Part shown: positions 15,851 through 22,200 of the stretch, in pieces | How positions within the stretch are numbered: position 1 is the stretch's first letter | Layout of the letters: every line of letters begins with the position of its first letter | Source of the DNA: Benthortus sp964440495 | Lineage (GTDB): Archaea > Thermoproteota > Nitrososphaeria_A > Caldarchaeales > Wolframiiraptoraceae | NCBI GenBank assembly: GCA_964440495.1 | Contig: CAYTSD010000018.1 | Location: 1-24,503, forward strand | Reading direction: 5' to 3' | DNA length: 24,503 nt | Notes under the pieces: generated by a model | Database searches by the model: none | Told to the model about the DNA's origin: nothing | The model's input: only the letters and a program-made list of their open reading frames with translations | Position numbers and translations under genes: made by a program

Positions 15851-16260
15851 AGGCTTCTAGGCGGAAACACTCCTCCGGAGACCTCATAGCGGTAGCGGTC
15901 GATCTTTAGGTCTGAGGCTAAGACTCGGAGCAGGGTCGTTAGAATGCCTGTCGTGTAGATCTTCTCTTCCTGAGGTTTTCCGCTTAGGTCTGCCCGCATC
16001 CTTCTCTCAACCTTTATTATCCCTGCGTCGCTGAGAAGTTTCTCGGCTTCGGGTAAGGCGTGCTGGAGCTCCCCCATCTTCTCCAAGCCCACTCCCTCGA
16101 TACTCCATAATCCTAGGAGAACATCCCGTAAATCGCTCTCCCATCCAGAGCCGTAGAGGATGAGAAGGGCTCTAAGGATATCCGCCGCAGCCTCATATAC
16201 AGGGCTCTCACCCTCCTTTTCAAGAATCTCTCTCACAGCTTTCTCAAGGTCTTTAGACAA
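15847..16260 (-). CDS. Conserved-looking hypothetical protein
   Basis: A 137-residue protein I cannot assign. The first 60 residues are helical and acidic (KAVREILEKEGESPVYEAAA, DILRALLILYGSG). The middle (MGELQHALPEAEKLLSDAGI) and the end (EEKIYTTGILTTLLRVLASD) resemble a winged-helix-like arrangement, with an Arg/Lys-rich strand pair between. That is only a shape impression. The start is TTG at 16260, with no ATG nearby; a TATA-like element lies roughly 30 bp upstream. It shares four bases with the convergent coiled-coil gene, and the good coding pattern across the whole frame makes it a real gene. Confidence 0.65.
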   Translation of the reverse strand: MSKDLEKAVREILEKEGESPVYEAAADILRALLILYGSGWESDLRDVLLGLWSIEGVGLEKMGELQHALPEAEKLLSDAGIIKVERRMRADLSGKPQEEKIYTTGILTTLLRVLASDLKIDRYRYEVSGGVFPPRSL

Positions 16261-16324
16261 CTCTATACACTCCTAGGCTGAGGTTTACGGCATACTATTC
16301 AAGTCTTTGTCTCCGGCATGGAGG

Positions 16325-16344
16325 CGATAATCCTTAAGTTATCG
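16325..16344. promoter_or_regulatory. Inverted repeat around the adkA TATA element
   Basis: CGATAA, the 8-bp spacer TCCTTAAG, then TTATCG. The spacer holds CTTAAG, which sits about 31 bp before the adkA ATG and is the likely TATA element. A protein bound here would block TBP. No regulator is identified. Confidence 0.35.
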
Positions 16345-16366
16345 GCTTCCCCCCTTCAACCCCGAT

Positions 16367-16984
16367 ATGGTTAAGCTTGTTGTTGTAGCTGTTCCAGGCG
16401 CAGGCAAGTCCACGGTTCTAAGCAAGCTTCTCGAGAAGGTTGAGGGTCTCAAGGTTGTGAACTTCGGAGACCTAATGTTCGAGCAGGCCGTTAAACACTA
16501 CGGGGTCTCGAACAGGGATGAGATGAGGAAGAAGATTAAGCCCATGGATTACCGAGACCTCCAGGAGAGGGCCGCCGAAGCCATAGCGAGGATGGAAGGA
16601 GACCTAATCATCGACACCCACTCGGCCATCAAGACACCCTTCGGATACTATCCAGGTCTCCCGAGAAAGGTTGCCGAGATAATCAACCCAGACGCAATAG
16701 TCTTCCTGGAGTTTAGGCCTGAGGACATTCTCCAGAGAAGGCTCAAAGACCTAAAGACGGAGGGTGGGCCTAAGAGGATTAGGGAGATTGAGAAGGCTGA
16801 GGATGTTCAGGAGCACCAGGATGTTGGGAAACAGTTCGCGATAGCTGCTGCAAACCATGTTGGATGCTACTTCCTCTCCCTCAGATATCTTGAGCCTCAG
16901 CGTTACCCCTACCAGCATGCCGAGGAGGCTTCCACAGCTCTAGCCGAGCTGATAAAGAGGCTTAAAGAAACAGGCGCAGACTAA
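16367..16984 (+). CDS. adkA: Archaeal adenylate kinase
   Basis: The enzyme interconverts ATP plus AMP with two ADP. It is the archaeal AdkA type, not the bacterial Adk type: the P-loop is VPGAGKST (residues 9-16), followed by VVNFGDLMFEQAVKHYGVSN and RDEMRKKIKPMDYRDLQERA. IIDTHSAIKTPFGYYPGLP (about 81-99) follows, then FLEFRPEDILQRRLKD and VQEHQDVGKQFAIAAANHVG. The length of 205 residues is slightly above the usual 190-200, with an extra C-terminal helix. The ATG at 16367 follows the CTTAAG element by about 31 bp. The stop interlocks with that of the 57-residue membrane protein (CTAA). Confidence 0.94.
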   Translation: MVKLVVVAVPGAGKSTVLSKLLEKVEGLKVVNFGDLMFEQAVKHYGVSNRDEMRKKIKPMDYRDLQERAAEAIARMEGDLIIDTHSAIKTPFGYYPGLPRKVAEIINPDAIVFLEFRPEDILQRRLKDLKTEGGPKRIREIEKAEDVQEHQDVGKQFAIAAANHVGCYFLSLRYLEPQRYPYQHAEEASTALAELIKRLKETGAD

Positions 16985-17154
16985 GAGCTTGGAGAGGAGA
17001 AAGCTAAGCCTACAACCGCTATGGCGAGGATAATCCAGCTGATTAGGAGGGTCAGAGGCCAGGGAGTCGAGGCCCTCGCCAAGACTGAGTAAACAATAGG
17101 CGCGATAACCGCCGCCACCGTTAGGGCTAGGAATAGGGCTGTCCTCCACTCCAT
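16981..17154 (-). CDS. Small two-helix membrane protein (57 residues)
   Basis: A short gene in the gap between adkA and trmI. It starts MEWRTALFLALTVAAVIAPI, has a second helix around residues 34-52 (LTLLISWIILAIAVVGLAF), and ends FSSPSS. This is a hairpin of two transmembrane helices joined by a short loop containing RAST. Three things support it: the stop shares CTAA with adkA exactly as in four other convergent pairs here; a TATA-like CTTAATAA near 17177-17186 lies 28 bp before the ATG; and the hydrophobic pattern fills the whole frame. The function is unknown. It lies just downstream of trmI on the same strand. Confidence 0.65.
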   Translation of the reverse strand: MEWRTALFLALTVAAVIAPIVYSVLARASTPWPLTLLISWIILAIAVVGLAFSSPSS

Positions 17155-17181
17155 CGGCTCACCATGAAGATTCTCCAGTTA

Positions 17182-17982
17182 TTAAGATTCTTTTCTATTC
17201 GGGGGTTTCTGCTCCTTGAAGGCCTTCCTAGCCGTGGTGATGTAGGCTGTATGCGCATGCATTAGGTGCATGGGTCTAGTCATTCCGCGTTTGACCCTGA
17301 GGTTTCTGAGAAGTATCTCAACTGTTGAGATGTCTGCGAACCCCTCTTCCTTGAGTTTCTCAACTGTTTCGACGACTTGTTCGATGGTCGGGCTTATCGA
17401 GACGAGTATTCCCCCGTCTTTGAGGGCCTCCCAAGCCGTGTGGACAGCAAGCCAAGGCGTAGGTATATCGAGTATGAATGCGTCTACGTCTCGCTCCTCT
17501 ACGCCCTCGGTGAGGTCACCCATCTTCAACTCAACATACTCTCTTAAGCCAACTCTCTCCAACTGCTTGGCAGCGTTCTCAAGATACTTCTCCTCAATAT
17601 CGTAGCTATAGACTCTGCCCATGGGAGCGACATAGTATGCGAGGATTGTTGTTAGGACGCCTGCGCCGGTTCCACCCTCAACAACCCTGCTCCCACACCT
17701 CACACCACTCAGCAAAACTATGTATCCCAAGTCCTTTGGATAGACTATCTGAGTCACCCGTGGAAAGTTTAGGGCATGGTCGAGGAGGGTTGGCTTCGCC
17801 GCAACCCAGAGTGAGCCTGTGTTTGTGCGAATCCTACACCCATACCTCCTGCCGATGAGCGTCTCTAAATCCACGTATCCCTCGCTGCTATGAAACCTCT
17901 TCCCAGGCTTCACTAGGATTAGGTAGCGTTTCCCCCTAGGTGTGAGAAATAGAACATAGTCACCTTCCCGGATGTAGTCCAT
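17182..17982 (-). CDS. trmI: tRNA (adenine-N1)-methyltransferase TrmI
   Basis: The enzyme makes m1A at tRNA position 57/58. The 266-residue protein has the family's small N-terminal beta domain (EGDYVLFLTPRGKRYLILVK), then a class I SAM-binding fold: motif I VVEGGTGAG (100-108), VYSYDIEEKYLENAAK (124-139), and the catalytic LDIPTPW (171-177). The C terminus carries GMTRPMHLMHAHTAYITTAR, typical of TrmI. GGGAGG lies seven bases before the ATG. It diverges from the sagB-like gene with only a short gap, and the TATA element of the downstream 57-residue protein overlaps its stop codon. Confidence 0.93.
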   Translation of the reverse strand: MDYIREGDYVLFLTPRGKRYLILVKPGKRFHSSEGYVDLETLIGRRYGCRIRTNTGSLWVAAKPTLLDHALNFPRVTQIVYPKDLGYIVLLSGVRCGSRVVEGGTGAGVLTTILAYYVAPMGRVYSYDIEEKYLENAAKQLERVGLREYVELKMGDLTEGVEERDVDAFILDIPTPWLAVHTAWEALKDGGILVSISPTIEQVVETVEKLKEEGFADISTVEILLRNLRVKRGMTRPMHLMHAHTAYITTARKAFKEQKPPNRKES

Positions 17983-18063
17983 CCTAGAATCCTCCCAAGC
18001 TTCCCGATTATGAGTCCTAAGCCCTTATTATCTATCTTAGCGATACTGTTTAGGTGGGTTGGG

Positions 18064-18798
18064 TTGAGGCTGAGTAGGAGGGAGCTTCTCCAATACCTCT
18101 CTGCGCCTATTTTGGCCGCGGTTGGACTCGCTTTATTCGGGATTAGACTTAATGGAGGGGAGGAGAAGATTATGGATGTGTCGGTGGATGTGTCGGGGAG
18201 GTTGAGTCTTCCAGCCCCTCGTTACAGTAGCGGCGTCTCGGTCGAGGAGACTCTACTCAGGAGACGAAGCATAAGAGAGTATAGTGGTGAGGCTCTAAGC
18301 CTCGAGCAGGTCTCCCAGCTACTCTGGGCTGCCCAGGGGATAACGGAGCCTAGGTGGGGCTTCAGAACCGCGCCCTCAGCCGGCGCAACCTACCCTCTAG
18401 AGGTATATCTCGTGGTTAAGAAGGGAGGGGTCAAGGGCCTGGAGCCAGGAATATACCACTATCTCCCACGCAGCCATGAGCTTGAGCTTATCAGGAAGGG
18501 CGACTACTCGAGGAAGCTTATGGCCGCCTCCCTCGACCAAGAGTGGGTTGGAGCCGCGGCCGTGAACATTGTTCTTACGGCGGTCTTTGAGAGGACTACG
18601 CGGCACTATGGTGAGAGGGGGGTTAGGTATGTGTATATGGAGGTTGGCCACGTTGGGGAGAACATCTATCTCCAGTGCGTGAGCCTTGGGCTTGGATGCG
18701 TAGTTGTGGGGGCATTCTATGACGAGGATGTTAAGAGGATTCTTGGAGTAGATGAGGCTCCAATGTATGTCATCCCAGTCGGCGTCCTCAAGAAATAG
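18064..18798 (+). CDS. SagB-type nitroreductase-fold flavoprotein with twin-arginine signal
   Basis: From the TTG at 18064 the protein has 244 residues and starts MRLSRRELLQYLSAPILAAV: a twin-arginine (SRRELL) signal with a hydrophobic core, predicting folded export with bound cofactor. The frame is open to an ATG at 18010, but that adds a hydrophobic 18-residue stretch before the signal; a TATA-like TTATTATCT near 18028 fits 18064. The rest is a SagB/ThcOx-type FMN oxidoreductase: LLRRRSIREYSGEALSLEQV (phosphate-binding arginines), APSAGATYPLEVYLVV, EPGIYHYLPRSHEL, and LQCVSLGLGCVVVGAF near the end. The 3' end overlaps the start of a diheme-type cytochrome b gene, the likely electron donor. 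The substrate is unknown; no azole or thiazole peptide cluster is present. Confidence 0.85.
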   Translation: MRLSRRELLQYLSAPILAAVGLALFGIRLNGGEEKIMDVSVDVSGRLSLPAPRYSSGVSVEETLLRRRSIREYSGEALSLEQVSQLLWAAQGITEPRWGFRTAPSAGATYPLEVYLVVKKGGVKGLEPGIYHYLPRSHELELIRKGDYSRKLMAASLDQEWVGAAAVNIVLTAVFERTTRHYGERGVRYVYMEVGHVGENIYLQCVSLGLGCVVVGAFYDEDVKRILGVDEAPMYVIPVGVLKK

Positions 18799-19375
18799 GC
18801 TTCTCCTAAGCCTTGCGTGGAGGCTTCTCCTGCTTGCGGCTCCACCTTTGCTACTCTCCCTACTCTTCCCCAGATTCTTGGACGCTATGGCCGCCGAGCC
18901 TATCCTGAGGGACCCACTCTACCTCAAGGGTGGGAGCGTCGTAGGCTTCCGCTACGCCTATATCGGCGCCCTCTGCCTCCTCGGCGCCCAGCTCTACACC
19001 ATCCTAAAGACCATGGTTATCGGAGGCGGCTTGAGGGTTAGGCTCTCTAGGTGGCTCAGCCTCCACTGCCTGCTCAACGTTACAGGCGGAGTCCTTCTCC
19101 TCCTCCACTCAGGGTTCCCCTACAGCTTCCAATACTTCGACCCCTTCACACCCATACTCCTCGGCTCAGGGCTTCTAAGCCTACTCGCTCTGAGAGGTCT
19201 CCTCACATGGCTTCTCCTAGCAACAGGCCTCTCAGGATTCCTTCTAAGGTATCTGCGGGTGAGGGCTAGGTGGAGGAGGTCTCTACGTCTGCTCCACATC
19301 TGGTCTACCGCCCTTGTCTACGGCTTAGGTCTCCTCCACATCTATCTCTCAGCAGTCCTCCAAGTCGCTCGCTAA
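18767..19375 (+). CDS. Diheme-type membrane cytochrome b (ferric-reductase-like/MsrQ-like)
   Basis: A roughly 202-residue protein with five or six transmembrane helices. Two helices each carry two histidines 14 residues apart: LHCLLNVTGGVLLLLH (H100/H114 from this start) and LHIWSTALVYGLGLLH (H177/H191). This is the bis-heme pattern of the ferric-reductase-like domain (NOX, FRE, MsrQ), where heme b groups are stacked across the membrane. No NADPH or flavin domain follows. The ATG at 18767 lies 32 bp inside the SagB-like gene, so the two are translationally coupled; the frame also opens at 18752. It probably passes electrons to the exported flavoprotein encoded just upstream. Family membership is inferred from the histidine pattern, not from a search. 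Confidence 0.7.
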   Translation: MSSQSASSRNRLLLSLAWRLLLLAAPPLLLSLLFPRFLDAMAAEPILRDPLYLKGGSVVGFRYAYIGALCLLGAQLYTILKTMVIGGGLRVRLSRWLSLHCLLNVTGGVLLLLHSGFPYSFQYFDPFTPILLGSGLLSLLALRGLLTWLLLATGLSGFLLRYLRVRARWRRSLRLLHIWSTALVYGLGLLHIYLSAVLQVAR

Positions 19376-19406
19376 AGCCCTAATAGTGGTGTTGAACAGT
19401 AGAATT

Positions 19407-19474
19407 GTGGTGGCGGTGAGGAGTCAGAGTTATGCTGACCTTGGTGAGGTGAAGGCATTTGCCTGAGCCACCAC
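19407..19474 (+). ncRNA. C/D-box small guide RNA (sRNA)
   Basis: The gap between two convergent genes holds a full archaeal C/D sRNA. A terminal stem pairs GTGGTGGC (19407-19414) with GCCACCAC (19467-19474). Box C is GTGAGGA (19416-19422); a 12-nt guide GTCAGAGTTATG follows; box D' is CTGA (19435-19438). A 5-nt spacer leads to box C' GTGAGGT (19444-19450), then a second 12-nt guide GAAGGCATTTGC and box D CTGA (19463-19466). C and D give a kink-turn: 3-nt bulge (19415-19417), tandem sheared G-A pairs (18/66 and 19/65), a G-U in place of U-U, and G-C. By the N+5 rule each guide would direct 2'-O-methylation; I did not identify the targets. A TATA-like CTAATAG lies about 24 bp upstream. Confidence 0.8.
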
Positions 19475-19483
19475 CTATCTGCT

Positions 19484-19879
19484 TCAAGGCAGCTTAGGCC
19501 ACGGGGAGAGATGCTCGTGAACTATCCTCCATCCACCGTCTCTTCTCTCAAGGATCGAGGTGACTCTGAGCCTCCCGCCGAGCTCCTCAACGCTGTAGGT
19601 CTTGCTGAAGACAGCTACTCCACGGTAGCTTAGAGTGTAGGCTGCGTAGGCTTGGCTCTCATCCTCCTCGACGGATAGCTCCTCCACCTTAATCTCCGAG
19701 AACGTTAGGTCTCTGAAGAAGCTCTCCCTAACCCTTATGGCCTCATCCCCCCTCATAAGCCCTCCAGGAGGAAGATGGTTGAAGAGCGTGTACTCCGGGG
19801 AGAAAAGCTCCCTAAACCCTTCAAACTCCCTCTCGGCCCCAAGTCTATGAAGCATCCGGATAACCTCAGCAGCCTCCAA
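19484..19879 (-). CDS. NTF2-like (SnoaL/DUF4440-type) protein
   Basis: A 131-residue protein with the cone-shaped NTF2-like fold pattern: an N-terminal helix pair (EVIRMLHRLGAEREFEGFRE), LFSPEYTLFNHLPPGGLMRG, then antiparallel strands ending in VTSILERRDGGWRIVHEHLS. The 'W+IVHEHLS' ending is characteristic of SnoaL/DUF4440-like members, which bind small ligands or act as isomerases; no specific function can be given. The start is TTG at 19879, 27 bp from a TTTTAAG element on this strand, so the mRNA is predicted leaderless. The same element serves the divergent 44-residue gene. Confidence 0.82.
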   Translation of the reverse strand: MEAAEVIRMLHRLGAEREFEGFRELFSPEYTLFNHLPPGGLMRGDEAIRVRESFFRDLTFSEIKVEELSVEEDESQAYAAYTLSYRGVAVFSKTYSVEELGGRLRVTSILERRDGGWRIVHEHLSPWPKLP

Positions 19880-19902
19880 GCCTCTCCACCCACCCCATCA
19901 CC

Positions 19903-19910
19903 CTTAAAAC
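19903..19910. promoter_or_regulatory. Shared bidirectional TATA element (NTF2-like / 44-residue gene)
   Basis: CTTAAAAC, centred at about 19906. It is 27 bp from the TTG of the minus-strand NTF2-like gene and 30 bp from the ATG of the plus-strand small gene. Start codons are 57 bp apart and symmetrical around it. Confidence 0.55.
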
Positions 19911-19935
19911 CTCCTATATCAAGAATCCTAGACAG

Positions 19936-20070
19936 ATGAGCTACCTCATCCCAGATCTTCCAGCCCTGCTTAAGGCACGGTCACGCCGCAGGAGGCTTTG
20001 GAGGATCCTCCTAGTAGCTGTGGCAATAATAGCCATAGTTTTTACAGCGTATTATCTCCTCTCCTCCTAG
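19936..20070 (+). CDS. Small single-helix membrane protein (44 residues)
   Basis: A short gene starting MSYLIPDLPALLKARSRRRR and ending in one hydrophobic helix (residues 24-42, ILLVAVAIIAIVFTAYYLL) with SS at the end. The basic cluster before the helix and the helix at the C terminus suggest a tail-anchored protein with a cytoplasmic N terminus. The ATG sits 30 bp after the TATA element at 19903-19910. A GNAT gene starts 20 bp after the stop, with GGGAGG in between, so the two form an operon. It does not clearly match SecE or Sec61-beta. I do not recognise the family. Confidence 0.6.
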   Translation: MSYLIPDLPALLKARSRRRRLWRILLVAVAIIAIVFTAYYLLSS

Positions 20071-20089
20071 AGGGAGGTCTGCGCTCAGC

Positions 20090-21037
20090 GTGAAAGTGGT
20101 TAGGATAGGGGTTGAAGAGTTCTCGGAGTTCCTCCAAGGGGTTGACGACCCGCTTATCCAAGACCCTGAAACCTATCTTAGGTGGCTTGACAAGTTAGGC
20201 TCCCTGCCAGTGTTCTGGTGCAGCGGCGGCGTGGGTCTTGGATACCTTGGGCTGAAGGAGGGAGGCAGGCTTCTAGGAGCCTTGAAGCTTCTAAGGGTTA
20301 GGGTCTTCTTCTATGAGGGGGGTGCGTGGAGAGGGGTTAAAGAGAGGGGAGAGGTTAGGGAGGTCTTCCTAAGCGAGTGGAAGCCTGAGAATCTAAGCCT
20401 CCTCCTAACAAAGGCGGCAGACCTATTCTCAGGGCATGGTCTCAGCGTCTTCGGGGTCTCCGAGTGGAAGCCTGAGGCATGGAGCCTACTGGAGCGCTGC
20501 GGTCTCAGCCCTTATGCTCGCTCGGTTCTAATAGGCTGGGAGACAGGTAAACCCATACCTAAGGAGGGGAATCCCCGGGTCTCCATCAGACCTGCCTCGA
20601 GAAGCAGCTTAGGGGAGCTTAGGAGGATTCAGAGGGAGAGCTGGGGCTTCTTCATCCCACCCAACCCCAAGTATCACAGAGTCTTCATAGCATACCTCGA
20701 CGGCCAAGCGGTTGGAAGCATCTACCTAAACCCCCTCACCGGGAACATCGATTACGGAGTCCATGTTGCGGCCAAGTTCCAGAGGAGGAGAATCGGCGCA
20801 GCCCTGCTAAGATTTGCCCAACAATACTTCAAGAAACATGGATTCAGGCAGATGTATGTGATACGTGTGCTCAGAGCCTTGGGGAAGGTGAATGAAGCCG
20901 ATAGAACCGCCTTAAGCTTCTACCTAAACTGCGGCGGAAGAATTCTAAGAGAGTATAGGGGGTTCAGGGTGAAGGTTAGGAGACGGAGGCTTAGAATCCC
21001 TCCCCTAAAGGAGTTCATCAACCAGCTCCCAGAATGA
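20090..21037 (+). CDS. GNAT-family N-acetyltransferase
   Basis: A 315-residue protein whose C-terminal half is a GNAT domain: FIAYLDGQAVGSIYLNP (199-215), a strand YGVHVA, the acetyl-CoA pyrophosphate-binding QRRRIGAALLRFAQQYFKKH (231-250, matching Q/RxxGxG/A), and a final LSFYLNCGGRILREYRGFRV. The N-terminal half (1-150) is less typical and contains SEWKPE twice (residues 95-100 and 124-129), hinting at a degenerate GNAT-like repeat. The substrate is unknown. The GTG at 20090 has GGGAGGT about 11 bases upstream; a second GTG at 20096 is possible. It is probably co-transcribed with the 44-residue gene. The 3' end overlaps atpK by 20 bp. Confidence 0.82.
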   Translation: MKVVRIGVEEFSEFLQGVDDPLIQDPETYLRWLDKLGSLPVFWCSGGVGLGYLGLKEGGRLLGALKLLRVRVFFYEGGAWRGVKERGEVREVFLSEWKPENLSLLLTKAADLFSGHGLSVFGVSEWKPEAWSLLERCGLSPYARSVLIGWETGKPIPKEGNPRVSIRPASRSSLGELRRIQRESWGFFIPPNPKYHRVFIAYLDGQAVGSIYLNPLTGNIDYGVHVAAKFQRRRIGAALLRFAQQYFKKHGFRQMYVIRVLRALGKVNEADRTALSFYLNCGGRILREYRGFRVKVRRRRLRIPPLKEFINQLPE

Positions 21038-21347
21038 AGAAGGCTACCACGATACCATAGATTGCGAGAGCCTCGCCGAAGGCCGCAATAATTATCGCGG
21101 TTGTACGAACCTCAGGTCTCTCAGCGGCCGCGGCCAAACCAGCGCTACCAGCCTTAGAGATTGTGAAGCCTGCGGCCAATACAGCGAGTCCAAAGGCAAC
21201 TGCAGCTACTATGACCTTTATGGCCGAGTCTGAGAGTAGGTCTTGTTGCTGGGTTTGGACGGCTGAGGCTGGGGAGAGGAAGAGGAGTGAGGAGAGGAGG
21301 ATTATTGGGAGAACTCGGCTGAGCTTGAGCATAACCCCTCGCACCAT
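21018..21347 (-). CDS. atpK: A-type ATP synthase subunit K (membrane rotor, proteolipid)
   Basis: The rotor ring subunit of the archaeal A-type ATP synthase. The 109-residue precursor has a signal-like N terminus ending SPASA (25-29) and two helices: VIVAAVAFGLAVLAAGFTIS (45-64) and TAIIIAAFGEALAIYGIVVA (83-102). The ion-binding carboxylate is E92, in AAFGEALAIYG. One hairpin per polypeptide gives an ordinary c-type ring. Start: the ATG at 21347 has GGGAG eight bases upstream; an ATG at 21332 lies about 33 bp from TTAAATAA (21361-21368) and would give a cleaner signal peptide. The promoter-like element suggests extra transcription of K beyond that from the upstream genes, as needed for a multi-copy subunit. 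Confidence 0.93.
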   Translation of the reverse strand: MVRGVMLKLSRVLPIILLSSLLFLSPASAVQTQQQDLLSDSAIKVIVAAVAFGLAVLAAGFTISKAGSAGLAAAAERPEVRTTAIIIAAFGEALAIYGIVVAFFILGAG

Positions 21348-21364
21348 GGAGTATTCTCCCTTAT

Positions 21365-21559
21365 TTAACGACTGCGCAGAGTCTTAGCCCGTTTAACGGC
21401 TTCCTCAACCCTCCTCCTAACCTCCTCCAACCCTTTCTCAGCATTCTCTCTAAGCTCCTTGAGAAGCTTCTCGAAGGCCTCATCGACCGTCTGCTCAATC
21501 TCAGACTTTGAGCTCAGCTTCCTCAGCCTCCTCCCTTCTCTCAAGCATCGCCTTAACAT
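21365..21559 (-). CDS. Small coiled-coil protein, candidate A-type ATP synthase subunit H/G-like
   Basis: A highly charged short protein; residues 20-60 (EIEQTVDEAFEKLLKELREN, AEKGLEEVRRRVEEAVKRAK) form one amphipathic helix. It lies between atpD and atpK, where peripheral-stalk subunit H (AhaH type, about 100 residues) could be expected, so it may be a shortened stalk subunit. The frame opens at an ATG at 21559 inside atpD, a 59-bp overlap that is probably too long. A TTG at 21544 or a non-standard start after GGGAGGAGG near 21530 is more likely; the true N terminus is unresolved. The family assignment is inference from position and composition. Confidence 0.5.
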   Translation of the reverse strand: MLRRCLREGRRLRKLSSKSEIEQTVDEAFEKLLKELRENAEKGLEEVRRRVEEAVKRAKTLRSR

Positions 21560-22163
21560 GTTTTAGCTTAACGAACTCTTCTCTCTCCCTCTCCTCCAAA
21601 ACCATCTCTATGAACCTTATCGCCTTCTGGTATCTCGGTATAACGATGTAGTCTAAGGCGTTTAGGAGTCTCTGGGTTCTCCTCATCTCCTCGGCGAGTC
21701 TGAAGATGGAGTTCTCAACCTCAGCAGCCTTACAGATGCTCTCAACAAGTTCTCCGAACCTCTGGGATGCTACGTCAAGCAGCGCACTCGTCCCAGAGAA
21801 TCCGTAGGAGAGTCTCTGAGCCTTCTTCTCAACGCTTATGCTTGGAACCCTTACACCGATTACGCTTCTCAGGCTTATCTCACCCTCCATAGACTCTGGA
21901 ATCGTTGAGGCGACGGCGTCTAAGGCCCCTACACCCATCTCCATATATGCTTTGAAGAGGCTTCCATAGGCTTCTCCAAGAGGCTTCAGCAGCTCCTCCC
22001 TAAGCTTCTCAGCCTCCTCTATCAGCCTGTTAAGCCTGCTCAGCAGGACATCTCTCTTATCCTCAAGTATTCTACGTAAATTCCTCGCAGTGTCCAGCGA
22101 CCTCTTAATCCTGATGAGCTCAAGCTTTGTCGGCAGGAATCTGCCGCCGAGGCTTACCGACAT
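21501..22163 (-). CDS. atpD: A-type ATP synthase subunit D
   Basis: The central-stalk rotor shaft of the ATP synthase. The 220-residue protein has the family pattern of two long antiparallel helices: FLPTKLELIRIKRSLDTARN, then LRRILEDKRDVLLSRLNRLI near the N terminus. The C-terminal RRTQRLLNALDYIVIPRYQK and FIEMVLEEREREEFVKLKHV match the 'RrvNALEyv.IPr' and 'ERee...lK' marks. A GAGGGGGG precedes the ATG at 22163. It lies 37 bp downstream of an SDR gene on the same strand and overlaps the small coiled-coil gene. Confidence 0.95.
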   Translation of the reverse strand: MSVSLGGRFLPTKLELIRIKRSLDTARNLRRILEDKRDVLLSRLNRLIEEAEKLREELLKPLGEAYGSLFKAYMEMGVGALDAVASTIPESMEGEISLRSVIGVRVPSISVEKKAQRLSYGFSGTSALLDVASQRFGELVESICKAAEVENSIFRLAEEMRRTQRLLNALDYIVIPRYQKAIRFIEMVLEEREREEFVKLKHVKAMLERREEAEEAELKV

Positions 22164-22200
22164 CCCCCCTCAAAGAGAGAGGAAACAATATTAGCCTTTC

